Of a DNA stretch of 64,000 nucleotides, positions 1-10,146 are shown piece after piece. The stretch comes from Planktothrix sp. PCC 11201 (GTDB lineage: Bacteria; Cyanobacteriota; Cyanobacteriia; Cyanobacteriales; Microcoleaceae): contig NZ_LT797711.1 in NCBI RefSeq assembly GCF_900009135.1, forward strand, positions 1-64,000. The letters are read 5' to 3'. The number at the start of each line of letters is the position of its first letter. Position 1 is the stretch's first letter. The notes under the pieces are model-generated. The model did no database searches. It was not told the DNA's origin and saw nothing but the letters and a program-made list of their open reading frames with translations. The position numbers and the translations under genes are program-made.

Positions 1-230
1 CCTTTTTCATTATATAGACCGACAAATCCACTTTTTTCCCATCGAGTCACCCAATTATATAGAGTTCTTCGGCTGATTCTAAATATTGTTATTAGTTGCT
101 CGGGAGAAAACCCCTGATAAATCAGGATTATACATTGGGCTCTATTTCTTACTTGAGGAAATTGGCTTGAGCAACTTATTCTGTTTAAAAGTTTGAACAT
201 TTCGAGATTCATTTCTTTCAGTAATATCAT
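1..230 (-). CDS. IS630-type transposase, N-terminal part (cut by window edge)
   Basis: The reverse strand reads from an ATG at 230 without a stop to base 1 (76 codons). The product has a helix-turn-helix of the kind that opens IS630-family and similar transposases. Key residues are VRNRAQCIILIYQGFSPEQL followed by SRRTLYNWVTRWEKSGFVGL, matching the usual R-R-T-v-y-n-W-v-x-R-w-e-x-x-G-x-x-G-L pattern. The catalytic DDE part would lie outside the window. An ATG seven codons in is an alternative start. It lies just downstream of urtA, where other urea-transporter genes are often found. It could be a complete insertion sequence or a remnant. Confidence 0.7.
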   Translation of the reverse strand, partial: MILLKEMNLEMFKLLNRISCSSQFPQVRNRAQCIILIYQGFSPEQLITIFRISRRTLYNWVTRWEKSGFVGLYNEK

Positions 231-344
231 GGATTTTCGAGATTTAGAGTGTTTTTTTAGTATAAATCATTATTTTCTAGTTATGTAATTAATTTTGTTT
301 ACTTACTTATCAGAAATATAGTTCTTAATCTTCTCAGAATTAAC

Positions 345-383
345 GGCTATCATTCTCCGACAATAACTCAAAGAATGATAGCC
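345..383. repeat. Perfect 12-bp inverted repeat
   Basis: GGCTATCATTCT at 345-356 is matched by its exact reverse complement at 372-383, with a 15-nt loop. There is no T-run beside it. It lies between the transposase start and the urtA terminator. It may be an insertion-sequence end or a transcript hairpin. Confidence 0.55.
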
Positions 384-432
384 GAAAATATCAATTATCT
401 TTGGCTTTTTTGCACCTAATTTCTGGCAAATG

Positions 433-474
433 AAAAAGCCCCGGTTTTTTTTTAGGGGGGATCTAAATCCGGGG
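433..474 (-). terminator. Rho-independent terminator of urtA
   Basis: On the reverse strand CCCCGG and CCGGGG (474-469 and 444-439) form a stem around an A-rich loop and are followed by a run of five T (437-433). It lies 15 bp past the urtA stop codon, so urtA probably ends as a single-gene transcript here. Confidence 0.6.
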
Positions 475-488
475 TTAAAGTTGATTAA

Positions 489-1820
489 TTATGTCGCTTC
501 CATTTTGTATTTTTCCCCTTTCTTGGGATCAGTCCAGTCACAACCAAAGCCCTTGGTCGCCGGAACAAATTGGTTCCAGGGAATCGGATCAACTGGGCCT
601 TCCGTTGCCCAAACAATATTAAATAATCCATCATCCCGTACCTGTCCCATCCGCACGGTTTTAGAAATATGATGGTTGGGGAACATCGTCACTTTGCCCT
701 CAGGAGCATCGAAACTTTGACCGATAGCTGCCAATCTAACCTTCTCTAAATCATCAGCAGTTCCGGCTTTTTCTACGGCCTGTTTCCACAAATAGACCAT
801 CAAATAAGCGGCTTCCATCGGGTCATTTGTTACCCGGTCTGGCCCATATTCAGCTTTAAACGCTTCGACCCATTTCTTATTAGTGGGAGTGTCAACGGTT
901 TGGAAATAGTTCCAAGCGGCATAGTGACCCAAAAGGAAGTCCTTCCCAATTTGTCGGACTTCTTCTTCCCCAATACTGACCGACATCACCGGATATTTTT
1001 CCGGGGTCATTCCCGCCCCCTGTAACTGTTTGAAGAAGGCTACATTACTATCTCCATTCAAACTATTAAAAATCACACCGCCATTGGGTAATGCCTGTTT
1101 AATTTTAGTAATAATTGGGGTAACTTCCGTATTCCCTAGAGGTAAATAATCTTCCCCTACGGTTGTGCCACCAATAGCTATTAACTGTTCCTTAATAATA
1201 TTGTTAGCCGTGCGGGGAAAAACATAGTCGGAGCCTACTAAGAAAAATTCCTTACCTTTATTATCAAATAACCATTGTACGGCGGGTTCAATTTGTTGAT
1301 TCGGGGCGGCTCCGGTATAAAAAATGTTTTTAGAACATTCTTGACCTTCGTATTGAACCGGATACCATAACATATGATTTCTCGATTCAAATACATCTTT
1401 TACCGCCTTCCGACTGGCAGATGTCCAGCAACCAAAAACAGTAACGACTTTATCTTGGTCGATTAATTTTTGAGCTTTTTCGGCAAAAGTCGGCCAATCA
1501 GAAGCACCATCTTCAACGATGGCTTCAATTTGTTTACCAAGTACCCCACCATTGGCGTTAATTTCTTTAATTGCCAACTTTTCGGCTTCCACAACGGTGG
1601 TTTCACTAATTGCCATCGTTCCACTTAAGGAGTGAAGAATTCCCACCTTAATGGTATCGCCGCCACCGCTGGGGGTTGCGGTTGGGGTTGCGGTTGAGGT
1701 TGGGGTTGAACTCGTGGTATTATTGTTAGCAGAGTTAGCACACCCTTTCAGGAACAGGGTACTCCCAAAGGCTGCCGAACCATAAACTAAGAATTTGCGT
1801 CTACCGAAATTTTTTTTCAC
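489..1820 (-). CDS. urtA: Urea ABC transporter, substrate-binding protein
   Basis: Periplasmic binding protein of the urea ABC uptake system (UrtABCDE), in the amide/branched-chain amino acid binding family. The N-terminus has twin arginines (R7-R8 followed by KFLVYG) and a lipobox ending in Cys27, so it looks like a Tat-exported lipoprotein. A Ser/Thr/Pro-rich linker follows. The mature part carries the typical [17 protein letters not shown]-like start and WPVQYEGQE-like motifs of UrtA. The start is GTG at 1820, because a TAA lies in frame just upstream. An NtcA-type promoter lies upstream. No urtB follows: a terminator and a transposase gene come next, so urtBCDE must be elsewhere if present. 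Confidence 0.93.
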   Translation of the reverse strand: MKKNFGRRKFLVYGSAAFGSTLFLKGCANSANNNTTSSTPTSTATPTATPSGGGDTIKVGILHSLSGTMAISETTVVEAEKLAIKEINANGGVLGKQIEAIVEDGASDWPTFAEKAQKLIDQDKVVTVFGCWTSASRKAVKDVFESRNHMLWYPVQYEGQECSKNIFYTGAAPNQQIEPAVQWLFDNKGKEFFLVGSDYVFPRTANNIIKEQLIAIGGTTVGEDYLPLGNTEVTPIITKIKQALPNGGVIFNSLNGDSNVAFFKQLQGAGMTPEKYPVMSVSIGEEEVRQIGKDFLLGHYAAWNYFQTVDTPTNKKWVEAFKAEYGPDRVTNDPMEAAYLMVYLWKQAVEKAGTADDLEKVRLAAIGQSFDAPEGKVTMFPNHHISKTVRMGQVRDDGLFNIVWATEGPVDPIPWNQFVPATKGFGCDWTDPKKGEKYKMEAT

Positions 1821-2004
1821 GATGACTATTTAGGAATTTAACTTAATAAAGTTGCTCGAAGAATAGGTGATTTTCTTGACCCTATCTGCCATCTTAGAAT
1901 CAGTTTAATTCATGGATTACGCAGTAGATAAAAACACTTAAAAATTAATAATTGACTGCGACTCAGTGAAGATAGGGTGGGGCAATTTCCTATTCAGGCT
2001 TCGT

Positions 2005-2046
2005 ATACTAGAGGAATTCCATGGGTCGAATTGTAATCTACAATAC
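2005..2046 (-). promoter_or_regulatory. NtcA-activated promoter of urtA
   Basis: On the reverse strand GTA-N8-TAC (2046-2033) is followed after exactly 22 nt by TAGTAT (2010-2005). This is the consensus arrangement of cyanobacterial class II NtcA promoters (GTAN8TAC, about 22 nt, TAN3T). NtcA activates nitrogen-assimilation genes, and urtA is a known type of target. The predicted leader is about 180 nt. On the forward strand, toward leuS, no -10 element lies at the right distance. The remainder of the 374-bp gap (1821-2194) shows nothing else clear. Confidence 0.8.
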
Positions 2047-2194
2047 AAAATATTGATTATTGGCATAAAGACATACCCCTAACCCAGAAGAAATTAAACA
2101 GTGAAATGGAACTGGGAAACCCTTAGCTTAGGTTTGTAACCTCACCAATATGTAAAAATAATAAACAAATAAGAAAACGTATCCGGCACGAAGT

Positions 2195-4768
2195 ATGGCT
2201 GTGGAGTCTCGATATAATCCTGCATCCCTTGAACAAAAGTGGCAACAAACCTGGGCACAACAGGGGTTGTACAAAACCCCGACCGATAAAAACCGGCCCA
2301 AATTTTACGCGCTATCCATGTTCCCCTATCCGTCGGGGAGTTTACACATGGGTCACGTTCGCAATTATACCATTACTGACGTGATCGCCCGACACAAACG
2401 GATGCAAGGCTATCGTGTCTTACATCCCATGGGGTGGGACGCCTTTGGACTACCCGCCGAAAATGCCGCCATTGACCGAGGAATTCCTCCGGCGGAATGG
2501 ACGTATCAAAATATTGCCCAAATGCGGGAACAACTGCAAAAGTTGGGGTTCTCCATTGATTGGGAAAAGGAGGTCACCACCTGTTCCCCGGAATATTACC
2601 GTTGGACACAATGGCTATTCTTACAATTCTATAAGTGTGGACTCGCCTATCAAAAAGAAGCGGCGGTTAATTGGGATCCAATTGATCAAACGGTGCTGGC
2701 TAATGAACAAGTCGATAATGAGGGAAGATCTTGGCGGTCTGGGGCTATTGTTGAGCAGAAATTATTGCGGCAATGGTTCTTAAAAATTACCGACTATGCT
2801 AACGAATTACTCAACGATTTAGAGCATTTAAACGGCTGGCCGGAACGGGTTAAATTAATGCAAGCTAACTGGATCGGACAATCCATTGGGGCGCAGTTAG
2901 AATTTCCGATCATTGGGTTAGATGAAAATATCCCAGTTTTTACCACCCGTCCCGATACGGTTTATGGGGTTTCCTATGTGGTATTAGCCCCGGAACATCC
3001 CTTAGTTGCTCAGGTAACAACTCCCGAACAAAAAGCCGCCGTAGAAGCATTTATTCAGGAAGTTAAAAACGAAAGCCAAACCGATCGCACTTCTGAAGAT
3101 AAACCAAAACGGGGCGTTCCTACCGGGGGAAAAGTCCTTAATCCTTTTAATGAGGAAGAAATTCCGATTTGGATTGCGGATTATGTTTTATATGGATATG
3201 GAACAGGCGCGGTCATGGGAGTTCCAGCCCATGATGTTCGGGATTTTCAATTTGCCACTCAATATGATTTACCCATCAAACAGGTGATTGTTCCTGATGA
3301 TGCAGATAATGATAATGAGGAAAATGATCAAATCACAACTGCCTATACGGGGACAGGAATTTTAGTCGAATCCTGTAATTTTAGTGGGGAACATTCCGAA
3401 CACGCCAAACAAGCGATTATTGACTATGCTGAAGATGAAGGATATGGCAAAGGAATTATTCAATATCGGTTAAGAGATTGGTTGATTTCCCGTCAACGCT
3501 ATTGGGGAACTCCGATCCCGATTATTCATTGTCCGAATTGTGGGGCGGTGGCAGTTCCCGATCAGGATTTACCCGTAAAATTGCCGGAAAATGTTAAATT
3601 TAGTGGTCGAGGTTTATCGCCTTTAGCCCAATTAGAAGACTGGATTAATGTGCCCTGTCCGAGTTGTGGAACTCCGGCTAAACGGGAAACCGATACCATG
3701 GATACGTTTATTGATTCTTCTTGGTATTATCTGCGTTATCCCGATGCCAAAAATGATCAACAAGTATTCAATCCAGCCATTACTAATGATTGGATGTCAG
3801 TAGATCAATATGTGGGTGGTATTGAACACGCCATTTTGCATTTGTTGTATTCTCGATTCTTTACTAAAGTGGTGCGCGATCGCGGATTATTACATTGTAA
3901 AGAGCCCTTTGAAAAGTTATTAACTCAAGGAATGGTGCAGGGAATTACCTATAAAAACCGCACCACTGGAAAGTATTTTTCCGCCTCCCAAGTTAGTCCG
4001 AGTAATCCCCAAGATCCGACCACGGGAGAAAAGTTAGAAGTCTTTTATGAGAAGATGTCTAAATCTAAATATAATGGGGTTGATCCATTAGAAGTAATGG
4101 GCAAATATGGGGCTGATACCGCCCGAATGTTTATTCTATTTAAAGCCCCTCCTGAGAAGGATTTAGAATGGGATGATGCCGATGTTGAGGGACAATTTCG
4201 CTTCTTGAATCGGGTTTGGAGAATTGTTACCGAATTTGCTGAAATTGCCACTTCTAAACCCAAGAATCGAGAATTAAGTAAAGTTGAAAAAGACTTAAAA
4301 CGGGCGATTCATACGGCTATTAAAGAAGTCAGCGAGGATTTAAACGGAGACTATCAATTTAATACGGCCGTATCTGAATTGATGAAACTCAGTAATGCTT
4401 TATCAGAAGCAAAGTGTAAAGAATCTCCGATTTATTCTGAAGGCATTGAAACCCTGTTGAAATTATTAGCCCCCTTTGCCCCCCATATCGCGGAGGAATT
4501 ATGGCAATTGATTGGAAAAACGGGTTCAATTCATACTCAAATATGGCCTGAGCATGAGCCAGAAGCCTTAGTGGTGGATGAAATTACCTTAGTGATTCAA
4601 ATTAATGGAAAAACCCGTGGGACGCTGCAAGTTCCAGCGACCGCCGATCACCAAACTTTAGAAGAATATGCCCGAAATTCTGAAGTGAGTCAACGTCATA
4701 TTGGGGACAAAACTATTAAAAAAGTGATTGTTGTCCCGGGAAAATTAGTCAATTTTGTAGTCGTTTAA
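2195..4768 (+). CDS. leuS: Leucyl-tRNA synthetase
   Basis: Class I aminoacyl-tRNA synthetase that charges tRNA-Leu in the cytoplasm. Its 857 residues are normal for bacterial LeuRS. The HIGH-like motif is HMGH at 51-54 (within [11 protein letters not shown]). The editing domain is visible from about residue 220 ([36 protein letters not shown]). KMSKS is at 620-624, and the anticodon-binding part follows ([14 protein letters not shown]). The start ATG lacks a strong Shine-Dalgarno sequence. A strong terminator follows, so the gene seems to be transcribed alone. Confidence 0.98.
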   Translation: MAVESRYNPASLEQKWQQTWAQQGLYKTPTDKNRPKFYALSMFPYPSGSLHMGHVRNYTITDVIARHKRMQGYRVLHPMGWDAFGLPAENAAIDRGIPPAEWTYQNIAQMREQLQKLGFSIDWEKEVTTCSPEYYRWTQWLFLQFYKCGLAYQKEAAVNWDPIDQTVLANEQVDNEGRSWRSGAIVEQKLLRQWFLKITDYANELLNDLEHLNGWPERVKLMQANWIGQSIGAQLEFPIIGLDENIPVFTTRPDTVYGVSYVVLAPEHPLVAQVTTPEQKAAVEAFIQEVKNESQTDRTSEDKPKRGVPTGGKVLNPFNEEEIPIWIADYVLYGYGTGAVMGVPAHDVRDFQFATQYDLPIKQVIVPDDADNDNEENDQITTAYTGTGILVESCNFSGEHSEHAKQAIIDYAEDEGYGKGIIQYRLRDWLISRQRYWGTPIPIIHCPNCGAVAVPDQDLPVKLPENVKFSGRGLSPLAQLEDWINVPCPSCGTPAKRETDTMDTFIDSSWYYLRYPDAKNDQQVFNPAITNDWMSVDQYVGGIEHAILHLLYSRFFTKVVRDRGLLHCKEPFEKLLTQGMVQGITYKNRTTGKYFSASQVSPSNPQDPTTGEKLEVFYEKMSKSKYNGVDPLEVMGKYGADTARMFILFKAPPEKDLEWDDADVEGQFRFLNRVWRIVTEFAEIATSKPKNRELSKVEKDLKRAIHTAIKEVSEDLNGDYQFNTAVSELMKLSNALSEAKCKESPIYSEGIETLLKLLAPFAPHIAEELWQLIGKTGSIHTQIWPEHEPEALVVDEITLVIQINGKTRGTLQVPATADHQTLEEYARNSEVSQRHIGDKTIKKVIVVPGKLVNFVVV

Positions 4769-4796
4769 CCCAGCACGGTTAAAATACTTTAAGATT

Positions 4797-4827
4797 CCTC
4801 CAAACTTTTCCGGTTTGGGGGTTTTTT
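4797..4827 (+). terminator. Rho-independent terminator of leuS
   Basis: CCTCCAAAC (4797-4805) pairs with GTTTGGGGG (4813-4821): nine pairs, one of them G-T, with a 7-nt loop and then six T. It lies 28 bp past the leuS stop. The rest of the gap to 5077 holds no convincing gene. Confidence 0.88.
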
Positions 4828-5077
4828 ATGCAGAATAAATAAATTAGGGATTAGGTTGGGGATATCAGATGATTGTAAATTTTTTGTCCAGACTCCAGAC
4901 TTTTGAATTCTAAATTTGATATCATGGACAATGGGGAAGTGTAAAGGAATTTTTGCCCAGACTGAGAAGATCAAGCTCAAAGCATAATCCTAGATTTCAG
5001 TAGGGTTCGCCTGTTTTTAATCAAATTTAATATTTCTATAAAAATCAACTGAGTTTAATTTACCAAAAGGGAGTTCC

Positions 5078-6091
5078 ATGTTTAATAATAGTAAAAGATT
5101 TTATGAACAAGGTTTAACAAAAGCACGCCTAGGCAATTATCAGGGTGCTTTGAAGGATTTTGATCAAGTGATTCAATTAAACCCTAATTATGCCAATGCT
5201 TATAATAATAGGGGTCTAGTTTATTATTATTTGAAAGACTATCAAAAAGCGGTGAGTGATTTAACAAAAGCCTTACAAATCGAACCTAAGTTACCCGATG
5301 CTTATGTGAATCGAGGCAATGCTTGGAGACATTTGGGCAAATATGAAAAAGCCATTCAAGATTTTAAAATCGCCCTAAGTTTTAATCCCAAAAGTGATGC
5401 GGTTTATAATAATTTGGGATTAGCGATCGCCCAATCAGGACAGTATCAAGATGCAATTGATAATTACAATCAAGCTCTATCCCTCAATCCTGAGAATCAT
5501 AAAACCTATTATAATCGCGGTCGAGCTTTTTATTTATTAGGGATCAAAGAAAAGGCTTTAGATGATTTTAATAAAACCACTGAATTAGAATTGAATTATA
5601 TTAAAGCCTATATTAATCGGGGATTATGTCATTATCAATTAGGCAATCATGATCGCGCCATTCGAGATTATAACCGAGCATTACAAATTGATCCTTATAA
5701 TGTCTATGCCTATTATAATCGAGGCTGTGTTCATCACAACTTAAAACAATATCAAGCCGCAATTGATGATTTTGATCAAGTTCTAAATATTGATCCCAAC
5801 TTTATTAAAGCCTATTTAAACCGGGGGCTATCTCGTTATAAGCTAGGAGATGAATCGGGAGCCAATAAAGACTTTTATCATGTGATGTGCGTTAATTCAG
5901 ATACCTATATTCATTATCAAGCACAACGGGGGATTTCCGATCCGAGTCCCTATGCTAAAAACTCTCCTAAAGTTGATATGCAACACGGCGGAGAATATTT
6001 TTATACTACCTTTCTGAATGGATTGTGGGATGCAGAAGACCTGGAACAAAGGGAATCAACTATCTGTGAAGCTGAATTTATCAATGAATAA
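5078..6091 (+). CDS. TPR-repeat protein
   Basis: 337-residue protein made almost wholly of tetratricopeptide repeats (about eight 34-residue units). Each unit has the Y-x-x-A-(I/L)-x-D-(F/Y)-(D/N)-x-A-L-x-(I/L)-(D/N/E)-P signature, for example GALKDFDQVIQLNPNYANAY near the start. The last 60 residues are not repeat-like. No signal peptide or membrane segment is visible. TPR arrays bind protein partners, but the partner cannot be told from the sequence. AAGGGAG lies 5 nt before the ATG. It stands alone between leuS and the convergent permease gene. Confidence 0.85.
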   Translation: MFNNSKRFYEQGLTKARLGNYQGALKDFDQVIQLNPNYANAYNNRGLVYYYLKDYQKAVSDLTKALQIEPKLPDAYVNRGNAWRHLGKYEKAIQDFKIALSFNPKSDAVYNNLGLAIAQSGQYQDAIDNYNQALSLNPENHKTYYNRGRAFYLLGIKEKALDDFNKTTELELNYIKAYINRGLCHYQLGNHDRAIRDYNRALQIDPYNVYAYYNRGCVHHNLKQYQAAIDDFDQVLNIDPNFIKAYLNRGLSRYKLGDESGANKDFYHVMCVNSDTYIHYQAQRGISDPSPYAKNSPKVDMQHGGEYFYTTFLNGLWDAEDLEQRESTICEAEFINE

Positions 6092-6120
6092 AAACTTGTC
6101 GGCTAATTCAGTCTCTGGGT

Positions 6121-6921
6121 TTAAGTGAATAACATATTTAAACTAATGAACAATAAAAATAAAGCAAAACCCGTCCGTAATTTTTCTCCTGAAATAATAT
6201 GGGAAAGTGCTGTTCCCCAAAAAGCGCCTAAGATTGCAAACGGAGCGATTAATAATAAAGCTGGCCAGTAAATATATCCAATAAACCCAGGAAGAAAAGA
6301 ATCGCCATGGGAAGATAGCAAAAAAGCCAAAGTTCCTAAAATAGAAATCGGTAAACTAAAGGAGGAAGATGTCCCCACCACTTCATACATGGGTAATCCG
6401 CAATAAATTAAAAAAGGCACACTAATTGCACCGCCTCCTACTCCGAGAAGACCCGACTTAAAACCGATTCCTAACCCGACGGCGTTGATTATAGCTAATC
6501 CAGGTAAGGAATCTGATTGTACTCGAGGTTTAAAATCTAGCAATAATTTAACAGAAATCAATAATAAAAATAATCCGAAAATTATTTTCAGTAAAGCACT
6601 AGATAAAGTATGATCTAATAAAGCACCGAATAAAACCCCTAATAGAATCCCAGGAATAATTTTCCAAAAAACTCCCCATTGCACATCCCCTTGAGAATGG
6701 TGCGCCACAATCGAAGAAGTCGCCGTAAAAGTCATTACACTCATGGAAGTGGCGATCGCACTGTGCATCACCAGATCGGTTGGAAACCCCATTAAATTAA
6801 AAATATAAAATAACCCCGGGACAACTAACATTCCCCCACCAATCCCGAGTAATCCGGCCGTTGTTCCCGCGGCTAGTCCCAATGTGGCTAATAACACCCA
6901 AGGCAAAATCCCCATGACCAT
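6121..6921 (-). CDS. TauE/SafE-family membrane permease
   Basis: Polytopic inner-membrane protein of 266 residues with about eight hydrophobic segments. It has the two-fold repeat typical of TauE/SafE: the G-x-x-x-G-L-L-G-I-G-G-G-M-L-V-V-P motif near residue 22 recurs as GLLGVGGGAISVPFLIY near residue 160. The family exports small sulfur- or carbon-containing anions such as sulfite or sulfoacetate. The substrate here is unknown. ATG at 6921 is taken as the start, and another ATG lies two codons in. It ends convergently with the TPR gene, 29 bp away. Confidence 0.85.
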   Translation of the reverse strand: MVMGILPWVLLATLGLAAGTTAGLLGIGGGMLVVPGLFYIFNLMGFPTDLVMHSAIATSMSVMTFTATSSIVAHHSQGDVQWGVFWKIIPGILLGVLFGALLDHTLSSALLKIIFGLFLLLISVKLLLDFKPRVQSDSLPGLAIINAVGLGIGFKSGLLGVGGGAISVPFLIYCGLPMYEVVGTSSSFSLPISILGTLAFLLSSHGDSFLPGFIGYIYWPALLLIAPFAILGAFWGTALSHIISGEKLRTGFALFLLFISLNMLFT

Positions 6922-7156
6922 CAAAAAATATCCAGTTTAAAGCAATAGGTCAATTGTATTGTGTCACAAATGTTTATAGTGCACTTCCCCCAAGCTGATC
7001 TTCTGTGTAACTAATTCCGATTAGTCGATGAACACTAAGCTGTAAAATAGTGCAAAGTGCAAATTGACAACAGTAACGGCCCTCAAGCCAGTGTGAGAGG
7101 GAAAAGTAATATTTGACTGTTTCCGTCCATCGCACGTCAAAAAAACCAGCAAGTGA

Positions 7157-8416
<1,260 letters not shown>

Positions 8417-8523
8417 ATCAGTTATCAGTAAACAGTTACCAGTTATCAGTGTAAGAATTTAAGAGGATGATGCCGATTAACACAGATGAAAATCCGTGAA
8501 ATCCGCGAAATCCTCTTAAATCC
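8417..8523 (+). repeat. Dispersed tandem repeats after petH
   Basis: Two cyanobacterial-style repeats. From 8417, directly after the petH TAA, runs an ATCAGTTATCAGT-type tandem (to about 8453). It matches the sequence that starts directly after the hom stop at 27573 nearly base for base. Then, at about 8470-8523, comes a tract with repeated AAATCCG units. The second tract ends at an in-frame GTG that could be mistaken for the start of the next gene. Confidence 0.75.
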
Positions 8524-8547
8524 GTGATCCCCGTTTCCCATGATTTT

Positions 8548-9507
8548 ATGCTCCCAAAAACTGGCATTGAAATGTACCAACAAAGGCTTTTTGCCCTGCA
8601 TAAAAGTCAAATTTACACCCATTCAGACTATGAAATTGACCAGCCAAATTATCAAGATTGGCTGGATATATTAAAGCAAGAATCCGATTTAATTAAAGAT
8701 AAAATTGCCAAAAAATCTGATTCATCTCGTCTGAATATTTTATTAGGAGATTCCCTAAGTATGTGGTTTCCTAATAGTTTATTACCATCGGGAACATTCT
8801 GGTTAAATCAAGGGATTTCAGGAGATACAACCAGTGGAATTTTAAAACGTCTGGATATTTTTGCCAAGAATAATCCTAATAATATTTATATTTTAGCTGG
8901 AATTAATGATTTAAAAAGACAAGTTCCCGTTGCAGAGATATTAGAAAACCATCAGAAAATACTCGATTATTTACAATACAATTATCCTGATACCCGTATT
9001 TTAGTTCAATCTATTTTTCCGACTCAATTACCAACAGAAACCCTAACTTTTTCGATTCCAAATTCTTTAATTAAACAACTAAATCAAAACTTAGCCCAAC
9101 AAGTTAACGACAGGGGAAGCATCTATTTGGACTTTCATCAACGATTTACTAATACCCAGGGAAATCTCCGATCTGAATTAACAACCGACGGTTTACACCT
9201 GAGTCCAGAAGGTTACAAAGTTTGGCAATTTGCCCTGAAACAAACGGAATCTCGCCTATCTAAAAACCGAGATCATAACTATCAAAAATGGTTACAAAAA
9301 TCATCAGAACTTCCCTTAGATGGACAATCCTATAGTTGGGTTTCCTATCAGGTTAAACCTGGAGATACCCTAGAAAAAATCACCCTAAAAGCATTAGGAC
9401 GAGAGGATTTCGATTATTGCGATTTAATCGCTATCCGAAATAACCTGACATCAGATTTTCTCCTGATCGATGATCGGATCGAAATCCCGCAATTAATCCA
9501 AAAATAG
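8548..9507 (+). CDS. SGNH/GDSL hydrolase with C-terminal LysM-like domain
   Basis: Serine esterase/lipase-type hydrolase. Block I is LLGDSLSMWFP (nucleophile Ser), block II the LNQGISGDTTSGI glycine, block III AGINDLKR (Asn) and block V DGLHLSPEGY (Asp and His). The last 55 residues read VSYQVKPGDTLEKITLKALG...IRNNL...IDDRIEIPQ, a LysM-like fold that usually binds peptidoglycan or similar glycans. The natural substrate is unknown. ATG at 8548 is preferred to an in-frame GTG at 8524 because that GTG lies in repeat DNA; neither has a good ribosome site. No signal peptide is visible. Confidence 0.8.
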   Translation: MLPKTGIEMYQQRLFALHKSQIYTHSDYEIDQPNYQDWLDILKQESDLIKDKIAKKSDSSRLNILLGDSLSMWFPNSLLPSGTFWLNQGISGDTTSGILKRLDIFAKNNPNNIYILAGINDLKRQVPVAEILENHQKILDYLQYNYPDTRILVQSIFPTQLPTETLTFSIPNSLIKQLNQNLAQQVNDRGSIYLDFHQRFTNTQGNLRSELTTDGLHLSPEGYKVWQFALKQTESRLSKNRDHNYQKWLQKSSELPLDGQSYSWVSYQVKPGDTLEKITLKALGREDFDYCDLIAIRNNLTSDFLLIDDRIEIPQLIQK

Positions 9508-9524
9508 CAGGGTTGCGGGTTTTT
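9486..9524 (+). terminator. Terminator overlapping the end of the GDSL gene
   Basis: CCCGCAA (9486-9492) pairs with TTGCGGG (9513-9519) and is followed by five T. The upstream arm lies inside the last codons of the gene. The 20-nt loop is long, so strength is uncertain. Confidence 0.55.
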
Positions 9525-9545
9525 AGGGTGGATAGCCAAACTGAA

Positions 9546-9743
9546 CTAGAGAGTTTGGCGAGAAACGAATTTTTCCAGGTCTGCCTGAGTTTGTTGTAGC
9601 ATTTGCTCACGAGAATCACGAGCTATCGTCAGGTTGGGAACTAAATTACGAGCTTGTAACGTCATGTGCAGTTGTAAATCTGCCACATAAGCACTTACGC
9701 CTTGATGATCAGAAGCTGTTGAGTATCCCATCTCTAACTTCAC
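9546..9743 (-). CDS. Small conserved-looking protein of unknown function
   Basis: 65 residues, GTG start at 9743 with GGGGAG 8 nt upstream. An ATG four codons in is an alternative. The sequence is regular and hydrophilic (DHQGVSAYVADLQLHMTLQ, ending in an acidic/basic helix with QQTQADLEKFV) and looks like a small helical protein, not a chance frame. No family is recognised. It converges on the GDSL gene. An 8-bp inverted repeat (GCCAAACT and AGTTTGGC, 9535-9559) spans its stop codon. Confidence 0.5.
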   Translation of the reverse strand: MKLEMGYSTASDHQGVSAYVADLQLHMTLQARNLVPNLTIARDSREQMLQQTQADLEKFVSRQTL

Positions 9744-10146
9744 AGGTTTTTCTCCCCTTACGCTTAACTGTGTTTTTTGGTCACTGGGTAGAAGGTATCA
9801 CGTCCGTTGCCAAACTGTATGATCCCGCAACGAAGTTTAACGGTTTTGGGGATAATCTTTACAGTTTGTTACAGATCGAGGAAGATGGGAGGCAACTAAA
9901 CGACTGACCGCTAATTATTGCAATATTGAGATTTGTTAACAAACAGGAGACTTATGGGTAAGCTTTGTGGTGTTAACAAAATTTATATTAGAGGGAAACA
10001 TTCCAGTACAGGACTAACCAACCTGGGGACACTCCAGACAAAAGATAGGGGTTAATTTGCGTTATGTATCATGGGATACAGAAAAAACGACATTTAACCC
10101 AACTCAAACTTAAAATCAATTACTCACTTAAATTAGATTCCTGGAT
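9744..10146. other. Gap upstream of the RTX gene
   Basis: 403 bp with no convincing gene. It holds the ribosome site and presumed promoter of the small reverse-strand gene and the leader of the RTX protein gene. The only open frame with an initiation signal is the 33-codon frame at 9954. Confidence 0.5.
9954..10055 (+). CDS. Possible 33-residue ORF in the RTX leader
   Basis: ATG at 9954 is preceded by AGGAG at a good distance. The product begins MGKLCGVNKIYIRGKHSS, is basic and ends at TAA 10055, 91 bp before the RTX gene. No family is recognised. It could be a leader peptide or chance. Confidence 0.2.
   Translation: MGKLCGVNKIYIRGKHSSTGLTNLGTLQTKDRG

Noticed and set aside
4789-4980. 63-codon reverse frame after leuS
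   Set aside because: Reads through the leuS terminator and has no ribosome site.
8524-8547. GTG start of the GDSL gene
   Set aside because: It lies in a dispersed repeat; ATG 8548 gives a sound protein. Not fully excluded.
9719-9907. 62-codon forward frame across the upstream region of the RTX gene
   Set aside because: Overlaps the better-supported reverse-strand gene start and has no initiation signal or protein-like pattern.
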